From Hibiscus mutabilis (lineage: Eukaryota; Streptophyta; Magnoliopsida; Malvales; Malvaceae), in contig CM033728.1 in the NCBI GenBank assembly GCA_019671005.1, forward strand, positions 28,347,099 to 28,411,098: DNA of 64,000 bases, given 5' to 3'. The notes under the pieces are model-generated. The model did no database searches and was not told the origin of the DNA. It was given only the letters and a program-made list of their open reading frames with translations. The translations under genes were made by a program, and so were the position numbers. Positions 12,219 through 22,407 of this stretch are shown here, piece by piece. Position 1 is the first letter of the stretch, and every line of letters begins with the position of its first letter.

Positions 12219-12905
12219 ATGGATGATGCCCGACAAAAAGGGAGAGAGCAAAGAAAAGCTATCACTCCCCTAAGTGGCAACCAAGTCAAGATTTTAGTGT
12301 GTGAAGAAGAGCCAATTGTTTGTCATGCGAATAAATCAATGCCATCAGAAGAAACTAAAGAGGTTGAGAAAGGGGAAGCAAGCAACATCAATTCCATATC
12401 TCAGTATGATGCCAACACCACTTCTGCAAAACTAGTGGAGCGAATAATTGCCAACCCTACATTGGTAAGACAAATAAATGTCACTTTTAATATTGAAAAA
12501 ACTCTTAAGTGTGCAGTTGAACCTGAAGAATGCCATGCAGTTGAGGTAATGAAATCCGTTTTTGATGAGAACCTGGCATTGGCTTGCCAAGGAATGAAAG
12601 CTGATGCCATTAAACATAAGTGCGATGGCAAAACAATTGAGCGACAGAGAAGATCGATTTTGGTCAAGACTGATGCCATGAAGCTAGGTGTGCTTAGATG
12701 GCTAGTTACTGAAAGAAAAAGTACAGTCCAAATGACAAAAAATAAAGAACTAAAGCAAGAGAATTTGGCTATAATAATAATGCCAGAGATAGTGTCGCCA
12801 AAAGTTGAAGATTTACCTAAGAATGCTATGGCAAGTCTAGAGCCGGTTGAGAATACATACACCTTGGCATCAAATGATACAAAAGGACCACAACCTAAGC
12901 ACTAA
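12219..12905 (+). CDS. Unrecognised 228-residue ORF in element E
   Basis: This is the longest open frame of E and follows the broken frame upstream without a stop, so the listed Met may not be the real start. The product is hydrophilic and rich in Glu, Lys and Ala, with several isolated Cys-His pairs (for example VCHAN, ECHAV, ACQGM, HKCDG) but no regular zinc-finger spacing. No RT, RNase H, protease, integrase, transposase or membrane segment is visible. It lies where pol should begin, between gag and a short pol-tail relic. The DNA is dense in the words TGCCA and TGGCA, as is the rest of E. It could be a rapidly evolving spacer region of the polyprotein, a captured sequence, or chance-open sequence. 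Confidence 0.35.
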   Translation: MDDARQKGREQRKAITPLSGNQVKILVCEEEPIVCHANKSMPSEETKEVEKGEASNINSISQYDANTTSAKLVERIIANPTLVRQINVTFNIEKTLKCAVEPEECHAVEVMKSVFDENLALACQGMKADAIKHKCDGKTIERQRRSILVKTDAMKLGVLRWLVTERKSTVQMTKNKELKQENLAIIIMPEIVSPKVEDLPKNAMASLEPVENTYTLASNDTKGPQPKH

Positions 12906-13009
12906 TGGGGTGCTGAATTCAATCAAAGATTTGATAGGCCTACAAGGAAGAGGTATTTTAGTTTTCTGAGGTGGTTATTCAAAACCCCATGGCAAAACAT
13001 TCTCCTTTG

Positions 13010-13192
13010 TTGAGTAATATAGAGTTTGGCATGATCGAACGAAAGCAATTCTTTGGCTTTCTATGTTGGCTATTTAAACCAAATATTACCACGCCTACCA
13101 ACCACCAACCAAGGGCCAGAGATTAAAGCACTACATGGAAGGTGATCGGAACAATGTTGAGGAGGTTATCCTCCTTGCAAAGGTAACGTAAC
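13010..13192 (+). pseudogene. E pol C-terminal tail relic
   Basis: A frame ending with RLKHYMEGDRNNVEEVILL and a stop just after matches the plan of the last residues of Athila-type integrase. In F the same plan is seen at 21600-21670, minus strand, as NGQRLKHYNGAHVERNKEVV. Only the tail is left; the rest of pol is absent between 12905 and here. Confidence 0.5.
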
Positions 13193-13859
13193 ATCGTCAA
13201 CAAGTTTAAATTTTTGTAAATATTAGGTTAGCTGTTTTTCTTGGTTTTTAGTTTTCAGGATTTTTAGTAGTTTTTCATTCTTTTAATTTTTTATTTTTAT
13301 TCTTTTACTGTGTTGAAGGATTTTCTTTGAGTATATGCAGAATTAGTATGCCAGGAGCAATGCCAAGGAAGAGATTTAGCATGAGCTGATGCCACACTGG
13401 GAGAATTTTTTGTACCAAGCATAGTGCCAAAGTAGCTTGGAATGCCAGCGGATTGAAAGATGGAAAGGAGAGATAAACCCTAGCTTGATTGGATCATTAC
13501 ACGAGAGAGAATATTTTTCTTTAAACCTAAACCCTAGCCGCCCAAAAATTGGGTTGAAATTTAAATTCAATCTAATCACCTTATTACTCCAATTTTTACC
13601 AAATCTTACCACTTACAACCTTATCACTTTACCCTATTTTCAAATCAAATCGTTTTACCTTCCATAATTATCCCTATTTACTTGGTTACTAACCCTATTC
13701 AAACACCCAACTTTTTCACTTTCTTTCCCTAGCCGAATTTAAAGAACCCAAATATCTCTCTCAATTTTCACCTTTTTTTTCAAGCAAAAACTGAGATCCA
13801 TGTCGTCTCTTCTTCTTCATCCTTTGTTCAATACCATTCCAAATTCTTAAACGTTTTCA
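13193..13859 (+). other. E spacer between pol tail and third ORF
   Basis: Non-coding in E as far as I can see. It is T-rich around 13240-13330 and C/T-rich around 13560-13800, which resembles a leader sequence before the third ORF. No promoter can be assigned with confidence. The ORF at 13437-13667 has no visible domain. Confidence 0.4.
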
Positions 13860-15062
13860 ATGGCTTCTTCCTCTACCCCTTGCAAACGATTTCAATGTGG
13901 TGATCCGAAAAAAGTTTGAAGCAAGCTTTGCTTCAAAGTCTTTTTGTTATGAAATACAATTTGATTTTGAGACCGACACAAGCATTGGCTTCCCTCCAGA
14001 ATTCATGGCAATAGTCGACATGCACAAGTGGAATCTGTTTTGCCAGCAAGAATGGGATATTTATGCCACCATTGTTCAAGAATTCTACGCGCATCTTGTG
14101 ACCAAGGATTCGCCCTTTTTGATGATTCGAGGTAAGTGGGTGCATTTTGATGAGGGGTGTAATAACACTATGTTTGAATTGGATGGTGTAGGGGATGAAT
14201 ATTTTGATTATGCTGAGTCGATTAATGCTGCCATAAGAAAGAAGTTATTGGCAGATTTGTGTGAGCCTGGCACATCATGGACAGTGTCATCAAAGGGCCA
14301 CTGAACGGTGAAACGATTGGCAGTGAAACATCAACCTAAAGAATGGAATCACTTTTTAAAGGCCAATCTGATGCCTAGAACCCCACAATTAGATCATCTC
14401 GGAAGAAAGGCTGATTTTACTACACTCTATCATGATGGGGCACAAGATTAATGTTAGCAGGCTCATCGTCGATGAAACTTATAAATGTGCAGCAAGAGGT
14501 AATGGCAGTTTGTTCTTTCCTTTGTTAATTTTTAACATTTGCATGCTCTATGGTGTGCCAAAGCTTGATACGGATAAAAGTCAAATGATCAAGGGAACAA
14601 CAATCACACCCTCTATTTGGAGAAATCGCATTGCTGCCAAGCCAGAAGACAAAGGCAAGGGGAAGGAAAAAGTGCCCACGCCAAAGCCAAATGTGTCAAA
14701 GGAAGTGTTAAACACCATGCCAGCCAGTTCATTGGTAGTGCTATCCCAAATTCACCATCGCCAGGAGATCATTCTTCAAAAGCTAGAAAAAGATGAGGAG
14801 CTCAATGTCAAGATGCGACATTACATACAGAATTTCGAAATTTCCCTACCGAGCCCTTTGCCAATGACGATGTCATGCCAGCCAATCCAATTCATACCCC
14901 CATCTGATGCTACAGTTCTATTATCTCCAGCTCAAGTCGATTCTGCCATTTCCGATTCCTCATCTGAATGAAAGAAAACCAAAACCAAGTCACTAGTGAC
15001 TCCTGCTATACAGATGTCATCTGATGCACCTGCCACGTCGAAACCTGCCAAGAAAAAGTAGC
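13860..15062 (+). pseudogene. E third ORF (putative plant transposon protein type), broken
   Basis: It starts MASSSTP at 13860 and then shifts frame near 13900 into FEASFASKSFC. The frame ends at 14304 after PGTSWTVSSKGH and picks up in another frame from about 14432 with GNGSLFFPLLIF. A Lys/Pro-rich linker, a short coiled-coil-like stretch and a Ser-rich end follow. The order REFYAH-like motif (here QEFYAHL), PGT, GSLFFP, low-complexity tail is the same in the F copy. I place it with the putative plant transposon protein domain (Pfam Transposase_32 type) often found downstream of pol in Athila elements. Function is unknown. At least two frameshifts or stops disable it. Confidence 0.55.
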
Positions 15063-16271
15063 AAGTTGGAGCCTTTACTACCACTTTACAGCCAATTATG
15101 AACGAAAAGAAACGAATGGCCCCTGCCCATGGCCGATTTCTGAAAAGAAAGACCTGCGTCACAAAATCTCTGAAGGGGGGTCATCTTCTATCTAAACTCC
15201 TTTACATTTTATTTCATTGCATTTACAAGATCATGCATTTGTATCTTTTATCTTTTTCTTGTATATATGTGTTGTTTCATGCATTGAGGATAATGCACAT
15301 CTTGGGTTTGGAGGTGCGCATTTCCTCACATTTATGCCTTGCCATACATTTCATGCTTAATTTCTGTTGCCATGCCATTTAGGTCATTTAGAATAGATAC
15401 ATGTCGAACCGATAAAAAAATAAAATTTTGCCTCGTTTAATTTTGAAGAATGTTAGCATTTGTTAGGCTAGTTTAATTTGATCTAGGTATCTGTCCAATG
15501 TGGAAGTTTTAATCTTTAGTTGTCATGTCATGCCAGCAGAGTAGTATGGTAGGTTAGCTTGGTAATTGATCTCTAGTTTAGGGAACTAAACTTCAATTAA
15601 CGCGTAGTATGTATCTAGTTCGTTAGCAAACTTAGTTTTTTGAAACTATGCTCAGATTTAAAAAAAAAAAGATCAAATGATGACAGGGTAAAAAAAACTA
15701 ATAAGGCAGCAATGTTCTGCTAGGGAAATGAAAAAAATGAACTCTCCTCTACCTTAGGGATAATAAGCTACTTGGGGCTTCGTGGTTTGGTCCCTCTTAG
15801 TTCTTAAGTCCAAAACCTTGGAGTATGAGTTGAAGAGAAAGCCTAGTGATGTTTAGATTAAGGTGGGGATTCGTGGTATGCTCCCTCTTATCTCTCACGC
15901 TAAATAGTGTCACGAAGCAAGCTTAAACTAATGCCAACAAAAACCCTTGGCAAAGAAAGAAAAAAAGATGATAAAAATAGGAATCTGAGTTTAGATAGTA
16001 AAATTGGCTAAGGGAGTGAAAGGATACTCGATGCATCTTGCCTACACATCATGCACACTTCGAGAACTTAGACTAGAGTTATATTACTACACTTGAATTA
16101 CTACCTGCTCGGCATTATTGCACTGACATACTGAGGACAGAAATAGAGCCAAATTCTGCTTCCTAGCACGTGTTGGCATTCCAACTAAAATTTTGCAGAG
16201 GTAACATTTTCACAATTTTTGTTTTTTGTTTGCATTACTTGAGGACAAGCAATGAGTTAGGTTTAGGGGTG
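15063..16271 (+). other. E 3' untranslated region and polypurine tract
   Basis: No coding sequence is supported. The word 'gaggataatgcacatcttgg' near 15285 and 'gaggacaagcaatgag' at 16240 are typical of Athila 3' regions. The last bases, 'ggtttaggggtg' just before the LTR start at 16272, are the likely polypurine tract. The same word order (gaggacaagcaa, then a G-rich tract, then the LTR) occurs before the F 3' LTR. Confidence 0.6.
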
Positions 16272-17132
16272 TGTTACCTCTCCAAAAGTACTGTTTTTAA
16301 TGCCAATCTTACAATGCTTTTGCATGTTTTTAGGTACATTTAGTTGCGTTAGGATGTTAAAATAATGCATTTACATAAGGAGTTTAGAATTCTGTCTATG
16401 CTAGTGTGAAGGGTTGTTTTGTTGGCAATTTTGCAAGATTAGCATAGTATTTGGCACAGAAAAGCAGCGCGGTAAGGAATGCAGAGAGAATGCTGAGTGT
16501 TGTTGGCACAGATGGACCAGACAATGCCAAGCATCGTTTAGCAGAGAAGTGAACTTGATGCCATGCCAAGAACCTTTGGCAATGTCAGGCCAAAAAAATA
16601 GGACCAGATCAGGCTACAAAAAATAGCATTTGATCGAACTCTGAAAAAATAGGATGGCGAAGAAATAGGATGCCAAGTCAGTTTGGCACAGATTGATTGA
16701 ACGATGCCAAGCCCGGCTGCCAAAGGATCAACGACATATAATGTCATCCCTGGTGAAAATCTGATCTGCTTATCACTTTAAAAAAAGGATAAGATGATCA
16801 CATCCCTTATCCCTTGGCTCATTCAAATTTCGAACGTGAAGGCTTATCCTAGGGCTTCTTCGCATGCCTGTTTAGATAACGATCAAGCAAGCATTTAGAG
16901 GAACTTGGAGAGGATTTCACTGACGATTGGAAGAGGAAGGCTGCGCGGTTCGACCAGCTAGACCGAGGGCTTGCAGCCAATTGAAGGGCTACATCGAGAG
17001 ACCCCCTTCTTGCCCATTCTCTTTGTTTAGTTATTTTTATTTTTTAATGATGCTGCATTTTGAAAAAGTTTTTGGTTTTTCGCTTAAATCCCTCACCATG
17101 AACTACTTCAATAGTTGGTGGGGGATGTCTGC
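16272..17132 (+). repeat. E 3' LTR, left part (continues at 24574)
   Basis: It starts TGTTACCTCTCC and parallels 9304 onward. It is interrupted at 17132 by element F after TCTGC (17128-17132), the target-site duplication. The right part (24574-25324) resumes with 'gttctatgtttcaattttta', matching 10180 of the 5' LTR, and ends GAGTCTACA. Confidence 0.88.
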
Positions 17133-18657
17133 TGTTGCGCGTAATAAGTGCTACGCAATTGTGCAAGTATACACGTTGCAAGTTATAGTATAAAAGATAT
17201 CATCTCCACAGGGATTGGTGCCACTTCAAGAATCTAGTCTCTTGCACTGTAAAAAGTAAAAACACAAGTAAAGGATTATAGGAGTTTAACTAATAACTAA
17301 ACTAGAAGGCAATAAAGTAAAAGAATAAATGAGAACAAATGAGAGAGATAGGCCAGGTTATCGTGAGTTGATGTGTGATAGCCGATTGGATCGTCTTGGT
17401 AAAAGAGTGCACGGGCAACTCAGTTGCTGTGACAACTTGCACAACGGGGTTGCCTTGGCAACTAATCGATGGTTGCCTGGGCGAATAGTTGGGCAACTAC
17501 TTGGGCATCTGGGCAGCAACCTTCAAGGTTCGGCAGAGCATTCTTCAATGGTTTCTTCTTATCCCTAAGTCAAAACTCTAGCTACTTGTGCATGCCTTGA
17601 TAATACATCCCTGCGTGAATCAAGGGTGAACAACAACCAATCTTGCACTCCTCTTAGCCGTTGAAATCCTTGACTTATTCCTAAGCCAGATTAATCTTCA
17701 CCATCAATAGATTGAATAAAGATCATATTCATTCGTTTCTTGAATCTAACTCTCCCGATATTAGATAAATAGATGAAGTTACGAGATCCTTTCCCAATTC
17801 ACTCGCAAACAAGAATAAGAACCAAGAATGAACCTTGAATAGAAAATTGCAAACTCTTATTACCTAAACAAAATCCAATAGTTTCTCACAACCACAAAAC
17901 ACAATAACCATAGCCAAATAGATTTAGTTCGTGGCTAGGTTCCAAAGAAACACAAGATAAATAATCCCTAGCATGAAACTAATTGAACAAGAAAGAAAAA
18001 GATGAAGGATGAAGCTTGTCAAAATCCTCCTTGCCCTAGATGTTTGTCGAAAATTCTATCTTCTTGCTCTCCCTCTGGATTGTCGAAATTCCCCTCTAAT
18101 TTATAGGGCTAGGTCAAAGTCCTTCTTTGAGGAGGAAGTTAAGTTGGAATTCAATTTTCTTTAAAGAATATAATTCTTTATTATAATTATATTCCTACTA
18201 CAACTTCTCCTATCTTCTTGGAATTTAATTCTTCTTTAATCTCTTCATGGAAATCAAATTCCTTTGGGATTGGGCTTTGCTCCACGTCATCTTGGGCTTG
18301 TCTAGTCATCAATTTCGACTACCATATCACCTTTGTTCTTTGTCGACAATTGCCCTGGCAACTGGCTCGACGTCTCCTTCATGCATTACCCTGGCAACTA
18401 GTTTGGCATCTCCTTCATGTATTGCCCTGGCAACTAGCTCTAGCCTTGCTTTGGCAAGTGATCCTGCACATACACACAAAACACACCAAAGCAGCATCTT
18501 TTCCCACAAAAACTACCATGTTATGTAATCAAGCTCAACGATGGAAGGAAACATGGATTAATGCATGAATGGCTAATTATGAAACTAATATGAGCCTAAG
18601 TCTAACAATAATATGAGTAAAAAGGGTAAGAAAAATAGTACTTTTAAACACTTATCA
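17133..18657 (-). repeat. F 3' LTR, 1525 bp
   Basis: On the minus strand it starts TGATAAGTG at 18657 and ends with GCAACA at 17133. It contains a conserved 'cctgtggagatga' and 'gtgtatacttgcac' block near its end. Two and a half ~36-bp units lie at 18347-18445, each with the palindromic word TTGCCCTGGCAA and 'tctccttcatg'. The ORFs 18218-18568 and 18247-18528 are translations of these repeats. Confidence 0.85.
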
Positions 18658-18690
18658 CACCCCAAACTCGAACTATTGCTTGTCCTCAAG
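18658..18690 (-). other. F polypurine tract region
   Basis: On the minus strand it reads 'gaggacaagcaa', then 'gtttggggtg', and directly enters the LTR start TGATAAG. It is the counterpart of the sequence before the E 3' LTR. Confidence 0.7.
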
Positions 18691-18941
18691 CAATGCAAAC
18701 TAATAATTACCTGCCAAGACTTTAATTTGCACAAACTTAGCTTTGAACTTGATTTCAATTCTCAAAACCGGGGCACAAAGTATGATTGGCTTTTCATTTT
18801 TCAGAAAACTTAGGAGTTACTCGGAATCAAACTATAATGCTTGTGAGTGTGTGCGGAGTTGTGTGCAAGTTGATTTTTCGGATTCTATGCAAACAAGAGG
18901 TTTTCAAATTACTTCATTGGATTCTTTCTAACATGTTTTAA

Positions 18942-19125
18942 CTAGAGCCAGTTTTGGGCACCTCTAGTGTTTTGTTTTTAGTTTTCTTAAGTTTATTTAT
19001 TCAACTAGAACCGGTTTTGGGCACCTCTAGCGATCAATTTTTAACACATGCTAGAGCCAGTTTCGGGCACCTCTAGCAATCAATTTTTTTTAGCACATGC
19101 TAGAGCCAATTTCGGGCACCTCTAG
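18942..19125 (-). repeat. Four hairpin-forming 26-bp repeats in the F 3' UTR
   Basis: Copies lie at 18942-18967, 19005-19030, 19051-19076 and 19100-19125. Each begins CTAGAG (CTAGAA in copy 2) and ends CTCTAG with a GCC/GGGC pair inside, so each can fold as a short stem-loop. Spacers are A/T-rich and partly shared ('gatcaattttt', 'cacatg'). The surrounding 18690-19518 has no supported ORF. Confidence 0.7.
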
Positions 19126-19518
19126 CATTCATCCAATTTTTATTCTATTCCCCCAATTTGTTAATTATCAACCTAAGTTCACTAGAATTCCTTAAATCAA
19201 TCAAACCACAACAATGTTTCATCAAATTTAGCATCATAGTAAAATTGTAAGTTTTTCCATGGTTATCCTAGAATAAAAATTCTATCAATTAAGTGCATTG
19301 GCAAAGTCATCATCGGATATTCATAAAATCTAAGCAATTCTTGTTCCAACTAAAGGCATGGCAAGCAATTTATGTATCCTAAATGTAATATTTAAGATGA
19401 ATGTAACTAAACATGGTAACTACTAATAACAATCCCCCCAAACTCGAGTGAGGCATTGTCCTCAATGCATGCATTAAAGAAAAATAAAAATAACGAAAAA
19501 TAAATTGCATACGAGGAC

Positions 19519-21042
19519 TTACTCCGAGAGTTCGTCATCGTAGATGATTAGTTTCCTTTTGGTCGGTGTCTTGATTCTCTTGCTTGAACGCGATGGTTGT
19601 TTTCTTGTTGTCGGTGGTGGAATCGATCCTCGTACGGGGTTGTCCTCATCGTCCTCTTCATCAGTGTCATTGGCTTTTCGCTTGGAGGATTCAATTGATG
19701 CGGTATTTGTTGGTGCAATGAAGGACTCGTCCGAATCTAAAAAATCAGAAAATGATTCCGTAGGAGTTGATTCGGGCATAGGTGCTTTACCTTTGGCTTT
19801 TGCAGTGGTTGCCGGGACGTCTTTAGCTTTGGTTGTCGTGGCATCTTCAGGATTGGTTGCCGTGGCATCAGCTTGTGCAGGCACGATGTAGGTTGTCACG
19901 GCATCATCTATTGCGGTTGCCGTGGTGACTACTTCATTGGGTGTCGGGGCAAGGATCTCGGCAGGAAAGATTGGGAACGGCACGCGATTGTCCGGGTACT
20001 TTTCTAGGATGATTTGGGTGATGGCATTGTTGTGCTCCTTCATGTACCGCATGAACATTAGTTGCCGTTCTTCAATTTGCCTTAGGTAGCTTACCAATGG
20101 TTGCAAGAGTGCTTCAAAGTGTCCCGGGGTTGATGGCTGAGTTGCCCAGGTGTTAGGTGCTTGGGCATTCGGGAATGCCGGGGCAGCAGGAGTTTCTGTG
20201 GCAATTGGAGGCCTTGAAGATTTTCCCGGTGCTTCTCCCATTAGCTTTTGGATTTTTGCTTGATTCCAACCAGACTTTGGTAGGGCCTTTTCATCGGTGG
20301 ACTCACTTGGGACATGCATCTCCTTGCAAAGATTAGAAATTAAGCAAGGGAAGAAAAGAGAACCCTTATCTTGTGAGCTACATACAAAAATCCCATCACA
20401 AATAATTTTTCCAATGTTAATGATGCGATTATGCAAAATATAATGTATGAGCAAAAGACGTGGTATATCAACAGTAGTATTGTGTGTGGTGGGCATTAAA
20501 ATTTTTTTAACAAACTTATTCCATAGTTTTGCCTCTGGTTTAAGCCGAAGGCGATTTACCGTGCCCTTGTATTTACCGTCGTTTCAATGAGTTCCCGGTT
20601 GAGTGAGTTCTTGAAGCACCTTGTCGAGTTGATCGGACGTGATTTGATCAACGAAGGCTTGATGCTCGTCCTTCTCAATGTAAAACCCGTAAAAGCTGTT
20701 GACATTTTCGGGGCTTATGAGTATGGCCTTGTCACGAACAAAAACATAAGGATTATTCGGGTAAGGTGAGTGAGCATAGAATTCTCTTACCCATGAGATG
20801 TTACCTGGTTCTGGTTTATGGCAAAAGATTTGCCACTTTTGATGTGCAATCCTCTCGAAGATGAAAGGTTCAAGGCCGAAATCTTGATGAGAGTTGGAGT
20901 ATTCAAAGCCTTGTTCTTCATGAATCTTCCAGCTTTCAAACTTGGAGTGAAATCTTTCTTGAACCACCGGTGTAGCAAACTTCTTGTATCTTGGTTCTTT
21001 GGAGGAACTTGGATGAACTAAAAATTTAATCTTGGATGCCAT
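19519..21042 (-). pseudogene. F third ORF (putative plant transposon protein type), one in-frame stop
   Basis: It starts MASKIKF at 21042. The first open piece (152 residues) has REFYAHS and ends with PGTH followed by TGA at 20584-20586. The same frame continues without a break through NDGKYKG into the second piece (325 residues from 20496). That piece has GSLFFPCL near residue 46, then an Ala/Thr/Pro-rich low-complexity stretch, an acidic stretch, and a basic C-terminal tail (KRIKTPTKRK). Apart from this single stop the ORF of about 508 codons is intact. It parallels the E third ORF. The domain is known from Athila elements downstream of pol; its role there is not established. Confidence 0.65.
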
Positions 21043-21439
21043 AGATGATCCTGGTTATGAGTTTTGTAAAAACAAATAAAAGAAAATAAAAGAAACTAAA
21101 AAGTTGCAAGATAAAAAGTAGGCATATGTTAAGGGTGATGGGTTTTATAGAAAAGATAGGTGGTAAATATGGTGGGTGGGAGTAGAGGAAAATGAAAAAA
21201 GGGTTTTGGTTTAGGGAGAGGGTGACGGCAAGGGGGTTTGATTAGGGTAAATTGGAGGCTTTATATAAGCCTTAGATTCAGCCCATTAGTTTCCTTGTTG
21301 AAGATGTTTTCCTTCTTGGATTAAAATTCCTCTTTATCTTGAACTCTTTTCCTACAACTCAAAGACAAATCAAATAAGGATTAAAATTAAAGACAAACTA
21401 ATAAAAGAAAATAAATAAAGATGTATAAAGGGATTCTTA

Positions 21440-21600
21440 AAAAAAGAAATCTATCCTAAAAAAATATAATAATCGGAAATAGTAAAAAAAATAAAAAAAA
21501 TATAGTTCGAAAAATAAAATAAAAAAATTAATCAAAAATAATAAAAAAATAAAATAAGAAAATAAAAATAAAAATAAAATATCAAAGGGGGAGCATGCTA
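21440..21600 (-). repeat. A-rich low-complexity tract
   Basis: On the plus strand this is almost entirely A with scattered T and G (runs of 'aaaataaaa'), just past the pol stop of F. The Phe/Leu/Tyr-rich end of the ORF 21437-21820 is a translation of this tract and is not a membrane protein. Confidence 0.7.
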
Positions 21601-22407
21601 ATGCATCTCCTAAGTTGACAACTTCTTTGTTACGTTCCACATGGGCACCATTGTAGTGTTTCAATCTTTGTCCATTAACTTTGAATTCATGTCTGTCAGT
21701 GATGGACTTGATTATCACGGCACCATGGGAGAATGGTTTGACAACTTCGAATGGTCCCAACAACATTAGTTGCCATGACGATCTTGTGTGATATGCCAAA
21801 GCGTTGCAACATCTTGGCAATTAGTCTGTTGTCAAAATGCTTGCCTTCGTCACTGATAATTGCTCTCGGCATCCCAAACTGTGTAAATATGTTTTTCTGC
21901 AAGAATCGTTGCATGGTCTTGGAATCGTTGTTGGGAACTGCAGCTGCCTCAACCCATTTAGACACGTAGTCGATGGCAAGTAGAATGTAGAGGTTGCCGA
22001 ATGAAGATGGGAAAGGTCCCATAAAATTGATCCCCTATACATCGAACAATTCCACCGCGATGATGTTCTGGAGCGGCATCTCATGTAGTCTAGAGATATT
22101 GGCCGTCCTCTGGCAACGATCACATTGCTTGTAAAAGTCTTGGGCATCTTTGTACAAAGTTCGCCAATACAAACTGGATTGCAAAACTTTGGCCGCGGTA
22201 CGAGTTCCTCCAAAATGTCCTCCATAGGGTGAAGATGGCATTGTCGGAGTAGATTATGTTGCTCTTCTTCAGGGACACATCGGCGTATAACCTGATCTGC
22301 ACATTGTTTAAACAAAAGAGGCTCGTCCCAAAAGTAATGCTTAGCATCATGGCAGAATCGCTTCTTCCCTTGGTGAGTAATGCCATAAGGTAAAATACCA
22401 CAAACAA
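21600..22407 (-). pseudogene. F integrase relic
   Basis: The H2C2 zinc-binding part is split between two frames. The first half lies in the frame of the RT ORF (QCH). After a frameshift near 22230 the second half reads GGHFGG...KQCDRCQRT. A single in-frame TAG at 22032-22034 follows, then the catalytic core with LLAIDYVSKW and IISDEGKHF, giving the first two Asp. Just after the GISHKIVMAT segment the sequence jumps to the extreme C-terminal part (GPFEVVKPFSHGAV, then NGQRLKHY), so the catalytic Glu and the region after it are deleted. The enzyme would be inactive. Confidence 0.7.

Noticed and set aside
12401..12862. Minus-strand ORF of 153 residues opposite the E 228-residue ORF
   Set aside because: It is antisense to the longer plus-strand frame, which follows the element's own orientation and continues an upstream frame.
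18218..18568. ORFs with repeated LALPWQLV-like words in the F LTR (also at 24188-24479)
   Set aside because: They are read from the 36-bp LTR repeats; present in both LTRs and in several frames at once.
21437..21600. Possible membrane protein rich in Phe, Leu and Tyr
   Set aside because: It is a translation of an A-rich low-complexity tract after the pol stop of F.
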